Below, in pieces: positions 1 to 5,127 of a DNA stretch of 5,127 nt (position 1 is its first letter; every line of letters begins with the position of its first letter). The DNA lies in NCBI GenBank assembly GCA_025352585.1, contig JANXTD010000194.1:1-5127 (forward strand), given 5' to 3'. The position numbers were made by a program, and so were the translations under genes. This DNA is from Fimbriiglobus sp. GTDB taxonomy: Bacteria; Planctomycetota; Planctomycetia; Gemmatales; Gemmataceae. The notes beneath the pieces are model-generated. The model did no database searches, was not told the origin of the DNA, and saw only the letters and a program-made list of their open reading frames with translations.

Positions 1-3000
1 GCGCACCGCGCCGCCGAACTCGAATCCGGCGGGAGTGCCGCCTTCCGCGACCTGACGCAGGCGAAGGCGGCCCTCGAAGTCGCCCTCGTCACCCTGCCGG
101 CCGCCTACCGCGCCCACCACGCCGACCTGCTCAGCCACCAGCCCGACGGCCGGCTGTTCAACGCCTTCTTCCTGGCCAAGTGCTGCGAGGCTGTCCTGGC
201 GGGGCGTGGCCAGCCGCCCGAGAAACTCTTGCGCCGGCTCGACGACTTCGTCGGCTACCGGCCGATGGCGCTGCTCGAGACCCGGCCGCAGACGCAGTTC
301 TACGCCCACGAGCAAGTCTGCCCCGTGCCGCTCTACTTCAAGGGCGTCGGGGCGGCACCGGGGCAGTACGCCGAGGTCATCCGGCCGGCGCTGGAACTCC
401 TCGAGCAGACCAACCCGAGCCTGCTCGACGACGCCTCGTTCGACCTCACGCGGCTCGAAGAGATCGCCCTCGACCCACGGGCCATCGACCACTTCCACCC
501 GGTCAACAAGCGGCCGAGTGTGCTCTTCGGCGAGTGGGACCCGCACCGCATCGACGGCCGCGGCTTCTACGGCCGCTTCGTGCTGCGGCAATCGACCCTT
601 GACGCCTTGCTCCGCTGGGTCCACGGCGACAAGTGGCCGAACACGACCGGCCTGCGCAGCCCCGACCCCGAGCGCGTCTTCGAGGCGGCCGCGGCGCTGT
701 GCGGGACGATCCTGATGGGCGCGGGGGTCAGCGGCTCCGGGCCGAACCACCACGACTCGACGGTGACGCTCACCGCGCTCGTGCAGCGCATCGCCCGCTA
801 CCGCGACGACTTCTACAAGCAGTTGCTCGACCGCGTCAGCGGGGCGCACGCCGACCGGCTGCGCGCCGAGGCGGTGCGGTACCGCCAGCCGTTCGCGACC
901 GTGCGGCAGTTCCTCAACCAGGCCATCGCCGGCGAGCGCGCGCTGCACCTGCAAGAGCGCCGCCTGGCCCTGCTGTTCGCGTCGATGGGCTACCCCGAGG
1001 CGGCCCGGCAGCGCGCGGCCAAGATCCCCGCCCCGGCCACGCGCTTCGGCACCGAGGTGCGGTTGCGGCAGACCGACGCCCAGTTCGCCGCCGAGAAGTC
1101 CCGCCCCGCCGACGCCGCCAAGGCCCTGGCCGAAGCCGAAGACCTGCTGCGCCGCGGCATCGACTGCGGTGCGTTGATCGACCCGTGGAACATCCTCGGC
1201 TTCCAGGGGCTGTTCCCGATCTTCCCCGGCCGCGACGACACCGTGCGCGACCCCCGCGCCGAGGAACTGATCCTGACCGTCGGCCGGCAGTTCGAGCTGT
1301 ACGCGCAAGCGCTTTCGGTCGCCGCGACGGGGCCGGACCGCGCCGCGGAGGATGCCTTGCGTGAGGGCATGAAGAAGCTCGCGGAGTGGTGGGACCGCTA
1401 CGCCACCAGTGCCGTGTCGGACATGCCGCGCGTGCAGGGGCAGGAGCGCACCGACGCCGCCGAGCACGTCGCCCGCTCCACCGCGCTGTGGCGTACCGGC
1501 GGGGCCAGCGACCCGGCGTTCTGGCGCAAGCACCGCGACGGATTCCGCACCCCGGCCGCCTTCGCCCAGGTCATCGACGCGCTCCTCACCCACGGCGACT
1601 TCCGCGCGTCCCTCGCGCTGCTGGTGACGTGGCTCAGCGAGGCCGACACGGTGCCGCTGCAAGACCCGTCGGCGTCGTTCTTCCGGCTCACCTTCCGCTG
1701 GCTGCAAAACGTCGTCACCGCCGACGCGCTGCCGGCCGCGGAGCGTGCGCCGCTGGTGATGCGATTTTTTGAGCTGCTCGAAGCCAACGCCGAGAGCCGC
1801 TGGAGCGTGCCGACGCTCTTCGGCCTCGACGGCGACGAGATCCCCTTCGGCGACGGCCTCGACTTCGACGAGGACGACAGCGACCTCGACGACGAACTCG
1901 GGGAGGGCGACGACGAGGAGGAGGACGAAGACGAAGACGAGGAGGGCGAAAGCCCCTATGCGTCCGCCTACGAGGGGGTCAGCTTCAAGGACAGCGCCGA
2001 CGACGGCGAGGAGGACGAGGTCGCCGACGGCGGCGGGCCGTCGATGGCCGGCGACTTCGTCCTCGACGGCGAGGCCGAAGTCGCCGAGGAGCAGTTGCGC
2101 TTCCTCGCCGGGGTGGCGAGGCTGTGGCGCACCGCGGCGCAGCCCGACCTGTGGGACCGCACCAACAGCGCCGCGATGGCCGCGATCGGCGACTGGCTGC
2201 GCAAGGCCCGCGGCAACCTCGTGTCGCTCACCAGCCTGGCCCGGTCGCTGCACGACGTGCCGGTGCCGGAGGCGACGACGGGTGTCGAGGGCGTCATGGA
2301 GTACGACCGCCGCCGCGCAGTGAAAGGCAGCCTCCTCGAGTTGACCGTGCAGACTGCCGTCGAGACGGCCGCGGCGGCGCGGTCGCTGGCGGCGCTCACC
2401 TCGCGGCAGCCGGAGTTGGCGACCGGGGACGAGTTCGACCGCCAGGTCGGCGGCAAGCTCGCCCTGCCGGCCTGGGAGCCGCTGGCCCTGCGGCTCGAAC
2501 GCGCCATCGGCACCGGCGACCGCGGCGGCGTCCGGCGGCTGCTGCCCGGCTTCGTCACGCTGTTCCGCCAGGAGCCGCTGCTCGTCTGCCCGCCGACCGA
2601 CGGCGGCACCCCGACGGCCGCGATCCGGGCGCAAACCGCCCTGCACATGATCGAGTCCCTGCTGTCGCGCCTGCCGCGGCTGGGGCTGCTGCGCGAGACG
2701 TTCCAACTGCTGAAGCTGTCGCGCGGCATGGAGCGCAACGACCCGCCGGAGGGCCGCCGCGTCTCGTCGTTCGACCAGCTCTTCCGCACCGCCGTGTTGG
2801 GCATCGTCGAGTCGCTGCTGAACTCGGCGAAGGACTGGGGCGACGACACCGGCGAGGACGGCCCCGCCGCGGTCGCGCTCAAGCAGATGGCCGACTCGTT
2901 CCGCTCGCTGTGGGTCGATCACAGCCTCGGCCTGCGGCTGTCGTCGCTCGAGGCGGTCATCGAGCGCGAGCCGTGGGAGTCGCTGCGCGGCTTCGTCAAG

Positions 3001-3849
3001 ACCTACGGCAGCGAACTGTTCACCGTGCGCTTCCTGACGCTCTCGAACATCCGCGGGATTCTCGCACAAGGGGCCGCCAACTGGCTCGACCGGCAGGCGA
3101 TCGAGAATCCCGAGCCGGCCCGGCTCGTCAGCGAGTTCGCCGACGGCAACGTCCCCCGCGACGCTACCGCCCGGCAACTCGAACTCGTGTTGCAGTCGCT
3201 CGTGGAGCACTACGACGAGTACCGCGACTACAACACGACGACGACGCAGTCCGACTACGGCGAGAACCTGTACATCCTGCTCGACTTCCTGCGATTGAAG
3301 GTCGCCTACGACCGCTTCGCCTGGCGGCTGCGGCCGATGGTGCTGGCCCACGAGGTGCTGTGCCGCAAGGGCTTCGACCGACTCGCGGCCAAGTGGCGCG
3401 AGCTGATCGCCGCCCAGGCCGAGAAGACCTCGCAAGACCTGCTGACGCAACTGACGGCCCGCGAGAGCGAACACGCCATCAAGTTGCGGACGATCCGCGA
3501 CCGCCTCGAAGAGCGCTTCCTGCAACCCTTGCGCATCGACCAGGCCGCGGCCCGAGTCGCCCGCGCCGCCCAGGCCGCCCGCGACGGCCAACCCGAGGAC
3601 AACCCGGCGTTCACCGGCTTGCTGGCGACGATCCAGCCGCTGGCCGACCACCCGAGTGGTGTTGGCCTCGACGTGCCGGCGTGGCTGCGTCGGCTCGAGC
3701 AGGAGTTGCGCAAGGTCCGCACGCAGGACCCCGAGGCCGACGGCGACGCCGGCGACGACGACCAGTTCCCGCACCCGCCGTCGGTGACGCTCGACTACGA
3801 CGACCTGCGGCAGCAACTCCGCGATTGGGATAAGGGCTTGAGCGAGTAA
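1..3849 (+). CDS. Large uncharacterised protein, 5' partial (C-terminal 1282 residues)
   Basis: The frame is open from the first base, so the true start lies to the left; the first internal ATG is at 265, and a CTG/GTG-type start at 229 would cut into sequence that reads well upstream. I do not recognise a catalytic family. Visible parts, numbered from the window edge: a mixed N-terminal region with a His/Gly-rich stretch around 242-256 (GSGPNHHDST), then helical, Ala/Leu/Arg-rich segments around 300-450 that look like an alpha-solenoid or TPR-like fold. A highly acidic linker follows at about 610-677, then a second long helical region. A charged, coiled-coil-like stretch lies at about 1140-1196, and a short acidic tail ends in DKGLSE. 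No signal peptide or membrane segment is visible in the part seen, so a cytoplasmic scaffold-like role is possible but is inference. Codon use is uniform and no frameshift is seen. It is certainly coding; the function is unknown. Confidence 0.93.
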   Translation, partial: AHRAAELESGGSAAFRDLTQAKAALEVALVTLPAAYRAHHADLLSHQPDGRLFNAFFLAKCCEAVLAGRGQPPEKLLRRLDDFVGYRPMALLETRPQTQFYAHEQVCPVPLYFKGVGAAPGQYAEVIRPALELLEQTNPSLLDDASFDLTRLEEIALDPRAIDHFHPVNKRPSVLFGEWDPHRIDGRGFYGRFVLRQSTLDALLRWVHGDKWPNTTGLRSPDPERVFEAAAALCGTILMGAGVSGSGPNHHDSTVTLTALVQRIARYRDDFYKQLLDRVSGAHADRLRAEAVRYRQPFATVRQFLNQAIAGERALHLQERRLALLFASMGYPEAARQRAAKIPAPATRFGTEVRLRQTDAQFAAEKSRPADAAKALAEAEDLLRRGIDCGALIDPWNILGFQGLFPIFPGRDDTVRDPRAEELILTVGRQFELYAQALSVAATGPDRAAEDALREGMKKLAEWWDRYATSAVSDMPRVQGQERTDAAEHVARSTALWRTGGASDPAFWRKHRDGFRTPAAFAQVIDALLTHGDFRASLALLVTWLSEADTVPLQDPSASFFRLTFRWLQNVVTADALPAAERAPLVMRFFELLEANAESRWSVPTLFGLDGDEIPFGDGLDFDEDDSDLDDELGEGDDEEEDEDEDEEGESPYASAYEGVSFKDSADDGEEDEVADGGGPSMAGDFVLDGEAEVAEEQLRFLAGVARLWRTAAQPDLWDRTNSAAMAAIGDWLRKARGNLVSLTSLARSLHDVPVPEATTGVEGVMEYDRRRAVKGSLLELTVQTAVETAAAARSLAALTSRQPELATGDEFDRQVGGKLALPAWEPLALRLERAIGTGDRGGVRRLLPGFVTLFRQEPLLVCPPTDGGTPTAAIRAQTALHMIESLLSRLPRLGLLRETFQLLKLSRGMERNDPPEGRRVSSFDQLFRTAVLGIVESLLNSAKDWGDDTGEDGPAAVALKQMADSFRSLWVDHSLGLRLSSLEAVIEREPWESLRGFVKTYGSELFTVRFLTLSNIRGILAQGAANWLDRQAIENPEPARLVSEFADGNVPRDATARQLELVLQSLVEHYDEYRDYNTTTTQSDYGENLYILLDFLRLKVAYDRFAWRLRPMVLAHEVLCRKGFDRLAAKWRELIAAQAEKTSQDLLTQLTARESEHAIKLRTIRDRLEERFLQPLRIDQAAARVARAAQAARDGQPEDNPAFTGLLATIQPLADHPSGVGLDVPAWLRRLEQELRKVRTQDPEADGDAGDDDQFPHPPSVTLDYDDLRQQLRDWDKGLSE
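1828..2031 (+). other. Acidic low-complexity linker inside the large protein
   Basis: About 68 codons, mostly GAC and GAG, encode a stretch dominated by Asp, Glu and Gly, including the run GDDEEEDEDEDEEGE. It separates two helical halves of the large protein. Such stretches are usually disordered and often bind basic partners or cations. The DNA is a purine-biased GA(C/G) simple-sequence tract, so its length may vary between strains. The boundaries are approximate. Confidence 0.8.
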
Positions 3850-3852
3850 GTG

Positions 3853-3861
3853 TGGTACACT
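3853..3861 (+). promoter_or_regulatory. Candidate extended -10 promoter for the 88-residue gene
   Basis: The sequence TGGTACACT fits the extended -10 pattern TGnTAnnnT (TG, one base, then TACACT) and begins 4 bases after the stop codon of the large gene. No -35 box at normal spacing is visible, as is common for extended -10 promoters. Transcription would begin near 3868, giving a leader of about 17 bases that still contains the ribosome binding site. It would let the small gene be transcribed separately from the large one. This is inferred from the sequence only. Confidence 0.4.
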
Positions 3862-3870
3862 GTGGGGAAC

Positions 3871-3877
3871 GAGGGAG
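3871..3877 (+). promoter_or_regulatory. Ribosome binding site deciding the start at 3885
   Basis: GAGGGAG lies 7 bases before the ATG at 3885. It favours this start over the in-frame GTG at 3852, which has no such site and would add 11 residues overlapping the promoter candidate. Confidence 0.7.
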
Positions 3878-3884
3878 ATTACCA

Positions 3885-4151
3885 ATGAACCAGGAAGACG
3901 TGTACAAGTACGCCCGCCGCGAGCCGTTCAAGCCGTTCCGGCTGGTGCTGGCGACCGGCGCGGTGCTGGACGTGCATCACCCGGACCTCATCATGGTGGG
4001 TCGCCGCTCCGCCGTCGTCGGCATCTCGAAGCGTGCGGGCGGCACGGCCTACGACCGCACGGTGGACGTAGACCTGATGCACGTCGTCACGGCGGAAGAG
4101 ATTCCCGAGCCGAACGCGCCGTCCAACGGCACCGACACGATGACGGCGTGA
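3885..4151 (+). CDS. Small conserved planctomycete-type protein of unknown function (88 aa)
   Basis: The start is the ATG preceded by GAGGGAG. The N-terminus reads MNQEDVYKYARREPFKPFRL; the 'ARxEPFxPFRLxLxxG' opening, a middle 'HPD' (residues 32-34), a 'VVGISKR' strand and a 'DVDLMHVV' strand (61-68) suggest a compact beta-rich fold. I associate this pattern with small, often multi-copy hypothetical proteins of Gemmata-like planctomycetes; that is recall, not a search result. The last 16 or so residues are Pro/Asn/Thr-rich and look disordered. There is no signal peptide or membrane segment. The gene follows the large gene by 35 bases on the same strand, so they could share a transcript, although a promoter candidate sits in the gap. 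A decayed second copy of its 5' end lies about 100 bases downstream (4250-4321). No biochemical role can be assigned. Confidence 0.85.
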   Translation: MNQEDVYKYARREPFKPFRLVLATGAVLDVHHPDLIMVGRRSAVVGISKRAGGTAYDRTVDVDLMHVVTAEEIPEPNAPSNGTDTMTA

Positions 4152-4168
4152 CCAGCGGACCGGGAGGT

Positions 4169-4195
4169 TCTTGTTAGCCCCTCGCGTCAACAAGA
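4169..4195 (+). terminator. Weak hairpin after the 88-residue gene, possible terminator
   Basis: TCTTGTT (4169-4175) and AACAAGA (4189-4195) form a perfect 7-base-pair stem around a 13-base loop, 17 bases after the stop codon. The stem is AT-rich for this genome and no T-run follows, so it is a poor rho-independent terminator. It could instead be part of an intergenic repeat or chance. Confidence 0.2.
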
Positions 4196-4214
4196 GCGCC
4201 GGGTCAAACCGACA

Positions 4215-4225
4215 CCCCCCCCCCC
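4215..4225. repeat. Homopolymer run of eleven C
   Basis: Eleven consecutive C residues lie in the intergenic stretch, 24 bases before the ATG of the truncated paralogue. Such tracts are prone to slippage and to sequencing or assembly length error, so the exact length should be treated with caution. The tract is not inside an intact gene. Confidence 0.9.
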
Positions 4226-4249
4226 GTATTCGCCCAAAGCAGACCACCG

Positions 4250-4321
4250 ATGTCGCAAGATGTCCTTCGCAGCTACGCCCGCACGGAGCCGTTCCGTCCG
4301 TACACTCGCCCCCGGTGTTGA
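4250..4321 (+). pseudogene. Truncated paralogue of the 88-residue protein
   Basis: ATG at 4250 opens a 23-codon frame ending in TGA at 4319-4321. Its first 18 residues, MSQDVLRSYARTEPFRPY, match the start of the 88-residue protein (MNQEDVYKYARREPFKPF) with one residue missing and several conservative changes. The shared core is YARxEPF(R/K)P(F/Y). After about position 4300 the similarity stops: the expected 'RLxLxxG' continuation and the rest of the fold are absent, and the frame closes five codons later. No ribosome binding site resembling the GAGGGAG of the intact copy precedes it. It is best read as the 5' remnant of a second gene copy, cut by a deletion or by arrival of the neighbouring cassette. 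A functional 23-residue peptide is possible but less likely. Confidence 0.7.
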
Positions 4322-4326
4322 CCCGG

Positions 4327-4346
4327 AAAAACAGGACCGCATCCTG
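4327..4346 (-). terminator. Rho-independent terminator of the DUF433-DUF5615 pair
   Basis: Read on the minus strand, CAGGA, a five-base loop TGCGG and TCCTG form a short stem, extendable by G-U pairs, followed at once by TTTTT. It lies 17 bases beyond the stop codon of the DUF5615 gene, the right place to end that transcript. The stem is short, so efficiency may be modest. Confidence 0.5.
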
Positions 4347-4363
4347 CCGAAGGAACGTTGACA

Positions 4364-4699
4364 TCAAAGGAATTCGACGTGGTTCCGCATCTCGTCCGGC
4401 TCGCAGAGTTCCCAGACGAGTTCGAGACCGGCGATGACCTCGCCAATGGTGCGGCTGTTCTGCTGGCAACACACGATCCCGGCGTGTTCGAGGCCCAGGT
4501 GGGCAAGGATCAGGAAGTCGGCATCCTCGGTGAAGATCACCCGCTCTTGGGCGTTGGCGTAAGCGAGTTGAGTCGGATCAGTGGCCCCGCTCGAGTCGGC
4601 GTCGTGAGTCGTCGTCACGTCGATGCCACGGCGCCGCAGGCCGGATGCAATCGCGTTGCCGACGTGCTCGTCGAGGTGGTAGCGGATCGTCAGGGGCAT
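4364..4699 (-). CDS. DUF5615 family PIN-like protein, putative toxin ribonuclease (111 aa)
   Basis: This is a full-length member of the DUF5615 (COG4634-type, Mut7-C/PIN-like) family, which is near 110-120 residues. Motifs seen: an N-terminal LDEHV (9-13) with acidic D10 and E11; a helix 'GLRRRGIDV' (20-28); 'ATDPTQLAYA' (39-48) with D41; then 'RVIFTEDADF' (53-62), the TxDxDF motif with D59 and D61. These acidic residues are the expected metal-binding set of PIN-type nucleases, and all are present. Family knowledge: such proteins are predicted RNases acting as toxins, paired with DUF433 proteins. The ATG start at 4699 is supported by a GGGGG (4708-4712) 8 bases upstream and by the conserved motif following at once. 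It is the second gene of a minus-strand pair, 4 bases after the DUF433 stop, so the two are probably co-transcribed and translationally coupled. Toxicity and RNA target are not shown by sequence. Confidence 0.87.
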   Translation of the reverse strand: MPLTIRYHLDEHVGNAIASGLRRRGIDVTTTHDADSSGATDPTQLAYANAQERVIFTEDADFLILAHLGLEHAGIVCCQQNSRTIGEVIAGLELVWELCEPDEMRNHVEFL

Positions 4700-4703
4700 G
4701 CCG

Positions 4704-5006
4704 TCAGCCCCCGGCGGGTCGCCGTTGGTTGAGCAACGAGGGGCCAGCTTTGACCTTCAACTCCGCGACGAATCGCTCTTCGGCGGCAAGGGCGTCGTGG
4801 ATTTCGTCTGGGTGCGCCCAGTAATACGCCAGCGCCGCGTGGGCGGCCGACCGGGAAAGCGGCGGGTAGTTCGCAACGACCTCGGCCACGGTCAAGCCCT
4901 GGCGCTCGACCCAGGTGTAGACGTGCCGCACCTTGATGCGGGTGCCGGCGACGCGGGCTTCGCCGTCACAAGTGCCGGGCGTCGAGACAATAGACCTGCT
5001 GCACAA
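4704..5006 (-). CDS. DUF433 family antitoxin-like protein, 5' end altered by an insertion sequence
   Basis: The conserved DUF433 (COG2442-type) core is clear: SIVSTPGTCDGEARVAGTRI, then 'VRHVYTWVERQGLTVAEVVANYP' and 'HAALAYYWAHPDEI'. The family has a compact helix-turn-helix-like fold and is the usual partner of DUF5615, where it is predicted to neutralise the toxin and perhaps bind the promoter. The core begins at the extreme N-terminus in typical members, but no ATG or GTG lies just before 'SIVSTPG'. The frame instead continues upstream through apparent insertion-sequence DNA to an ATG at 5087. The nearest usable start is TTG at 5006, giving 100 residues and the opening MCSRSIVSTPG; no good ribosome binding site precedes it. 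The start is therefore uncertain: the native one seems lost, and a fusion from 5087 (127 aa) is possible. The last 16 or so residues are a nonconserved tail. It lies 4 bases before the putative toxin gene. Confidence 0.75.
   Translation of the reverse strand: MCSRSIVSTPGTCDGEARVAGTRIKVRHVYTWVERQGLTVAEVVANYPPLSRSAAHAALAYYWAHPDEIHDALAAEERFVAELKVKAGPSLLNQRRPAGG
4708..4712 (-). promoter_or_regulatory. Ribosome binding site of the DUF5615 gene
   Basis: On the minus strand GGGGG, inside the last codons of the DUF433 gene, lies 8 bases before the ATG at 4699. Placement of the second gene's binding site inside the first gene is typical of translationally coupled toxin-antitoxin pairs. Confidence 0.5.
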
Positions 5007-5009
5007 TAG
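4987..5009. repeat. Direct repeat ACAATAG at the insertion junction
   Basis: ACAATAG occurs at 4987-4993 and again at 5003-5009, separated by ACCTGCTGC. The first copy overlaps the first conserved DUF433 codons and the second lies in the presumed insertion-sequence end. The repeat may be chance, or it may reflect the target choice or the terminal structure of the element. Confidence 0.6.
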
Positions 5010-5127
5010 GGGTCGAAAGCCGTAGAACGTGGGGATGACACCCTCCGCCCGTCTGCTGAAGCAGCCCGAGACGTTCCGCCGACTCACTGGGCTGACCCCG
5101 GTCGCGTTCGACCGGCTGCTGACCGAC
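4992..5127 (+). mobile_element. Left end of an IS5-like insertion sequence, partial
   Basis: The conserved DUF433 protein sequence stops being recognisable at about 4989-4994, and from there sequence leads into a transposase start at 5035. The junction sequence AGACCTGCTGCACAATAGG resembles the 'GAnnCTGTTGCAAAA'-type termini of IS5-group elements as I recall them, so the inverted repeat probably begins within 4991-4995. The right end, its inverted repeat and the second target-site copy are outside the window, so the exact boundary and the duplication cannot be fixed. The family assignment is tentative. Confidence 0.55.
5035..5127 (+). CDS. Transposase, N-terminal 31 residues (3' partial)
   Basis: ATG at 5035 opens a frame that runs off the window: MTPSARLLKQPETFRRLTGL followed by TPVAFDRLLTD. 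The 'PETFRRLTGLTPxAFDRLL' pattern matches the N-terminal helix-turn-helix region (HTH_Tnp_4-like) of IS4/IS5-superfamily DDE transposases that are abundant in planctomycetes. The catalytic DDE domain would lie to the right. An in-frame GTG at 5029 is an alternative start; a TAG at 5023 blocks anything earlier. The ribosome binding site is poor: a GGGG directly touches the ATG. Weak translation is common for transposases. The gene diverges from the DUF433 gene, and its first 53 bases overlap the upstream extension of that frame. Confidence 0.7.
   Translation, partial: MTPSARLLKQPETFRRLTGLTPVAFDRLLTD

Noticed and set aside
1968..2882. A 304-codon minus-strand frame opposite the large gene
   Set aside because: It is Ser/Arg/Pro-rich, with composition typical of an antisense frame of GC-rich coding DNA, and has no recognisable domain.
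3225..3247. ACGACGACG-type short repeat in the large gene
   Set aside because: It encodes a short run of Thr in a conserved-looking coding context and is too short to be a separate element.
2124..3833. A 569-codon plus-strand frame overlapping the large gene
   Set aside because: It is very rich in Arg, Ala, Gly and Pro with no conserved motif, as expected for a shifted frame in high-GC DNA. The frame ending at 3849 has normal protein composition throughout.
3852..3884. GTG at 3852 as the start of the small gene
   Set aside because: It has no ribosome binding site and overlaps the promoter candidate. The extra 11 residues do not resemble the family opening, which the truncated second copy shows to begin at the MNQ/MSQ methionine.
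4171..4437. An 88-codon plus-strand frame across the gap
   Set aside because: It reads through the C11 tract and into the antisense of the DUF5615 gene. It has Arg/Pro-rich composition and lies in a different frame from the paralogue remnant.
3879..4472. A 197-codon minus-strand frame across the small gene and the gap
   Set aside because: It runs antisense to the 88-residue gene, through the C11 tract and the terminator, and into the end of the DUF5615 gene. It has no conserved motif.
1..5127. CRISPR arrays, tRNA or rRNA genes, riboswitches
   Set aside because: No regularly spaced repeats, tRNA-like cloverleaf or rRNA sequence was seen on reading both strands.

Overview
The window is GC-rich, with codon third positions dominated by G and C. 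It resembles a planctomycete chromosome of the Gemmata type (Gemmataceae). This assignment is inferred from base composition, from a very large uncharacterised protein, from a small 'EPFxPFRL' protein family I associate with these genomes, and from the transposase type. No rRNA or other phylogenetic marker is present to confirm it.

Layout: positions 1-3849 are one long plus-strand reading frame, open at the left edge. It encodes the C-terminal 1282 residues or more of a large, mostly helical protein with a strongly acidic linker; I do not recognise its function. A 35-base gap holds an extended -10 promoter candidate and a good ribosome binding site, followed by an 88-residue protein (3885-4151). 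A gene-poor stretch (4152-4363) then holds a weak hairpin, a run of eleven C and a 23-codon remnant of a second copy of the 88-residue protein (4250-4321). It also holds a minus-strand rho-independent terminator (4327-4346).

From 4364 to about 5006 on the minus strand lies a two-gene cassette. An upstream DUF433 (COG2442-type) antitoxin-like gene is followed after 4 bases by a DUF5615 (COG4634-type) PIN-like gene, a known predicted toxin-antitoxin pairing. The right edge (about 4992-5127) looks like the left end of an insertion sequence carrying the first 31 codons of a plus-strand transposase. It abuts the first conserved codons of the DUF433 gene and appears to have removed that gene's native start and promoter.

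The large gene and the 88-residue gene look like resident chromosomal genes. The remnant, the toxin-antitoxin cassette and the insertion sequence form an accessory patch beside them. I see no clear evidence of a wholly new system. The most informative points are the insertion-damaged antitoxin, the decayed paralogue and the unassigned giant protein.
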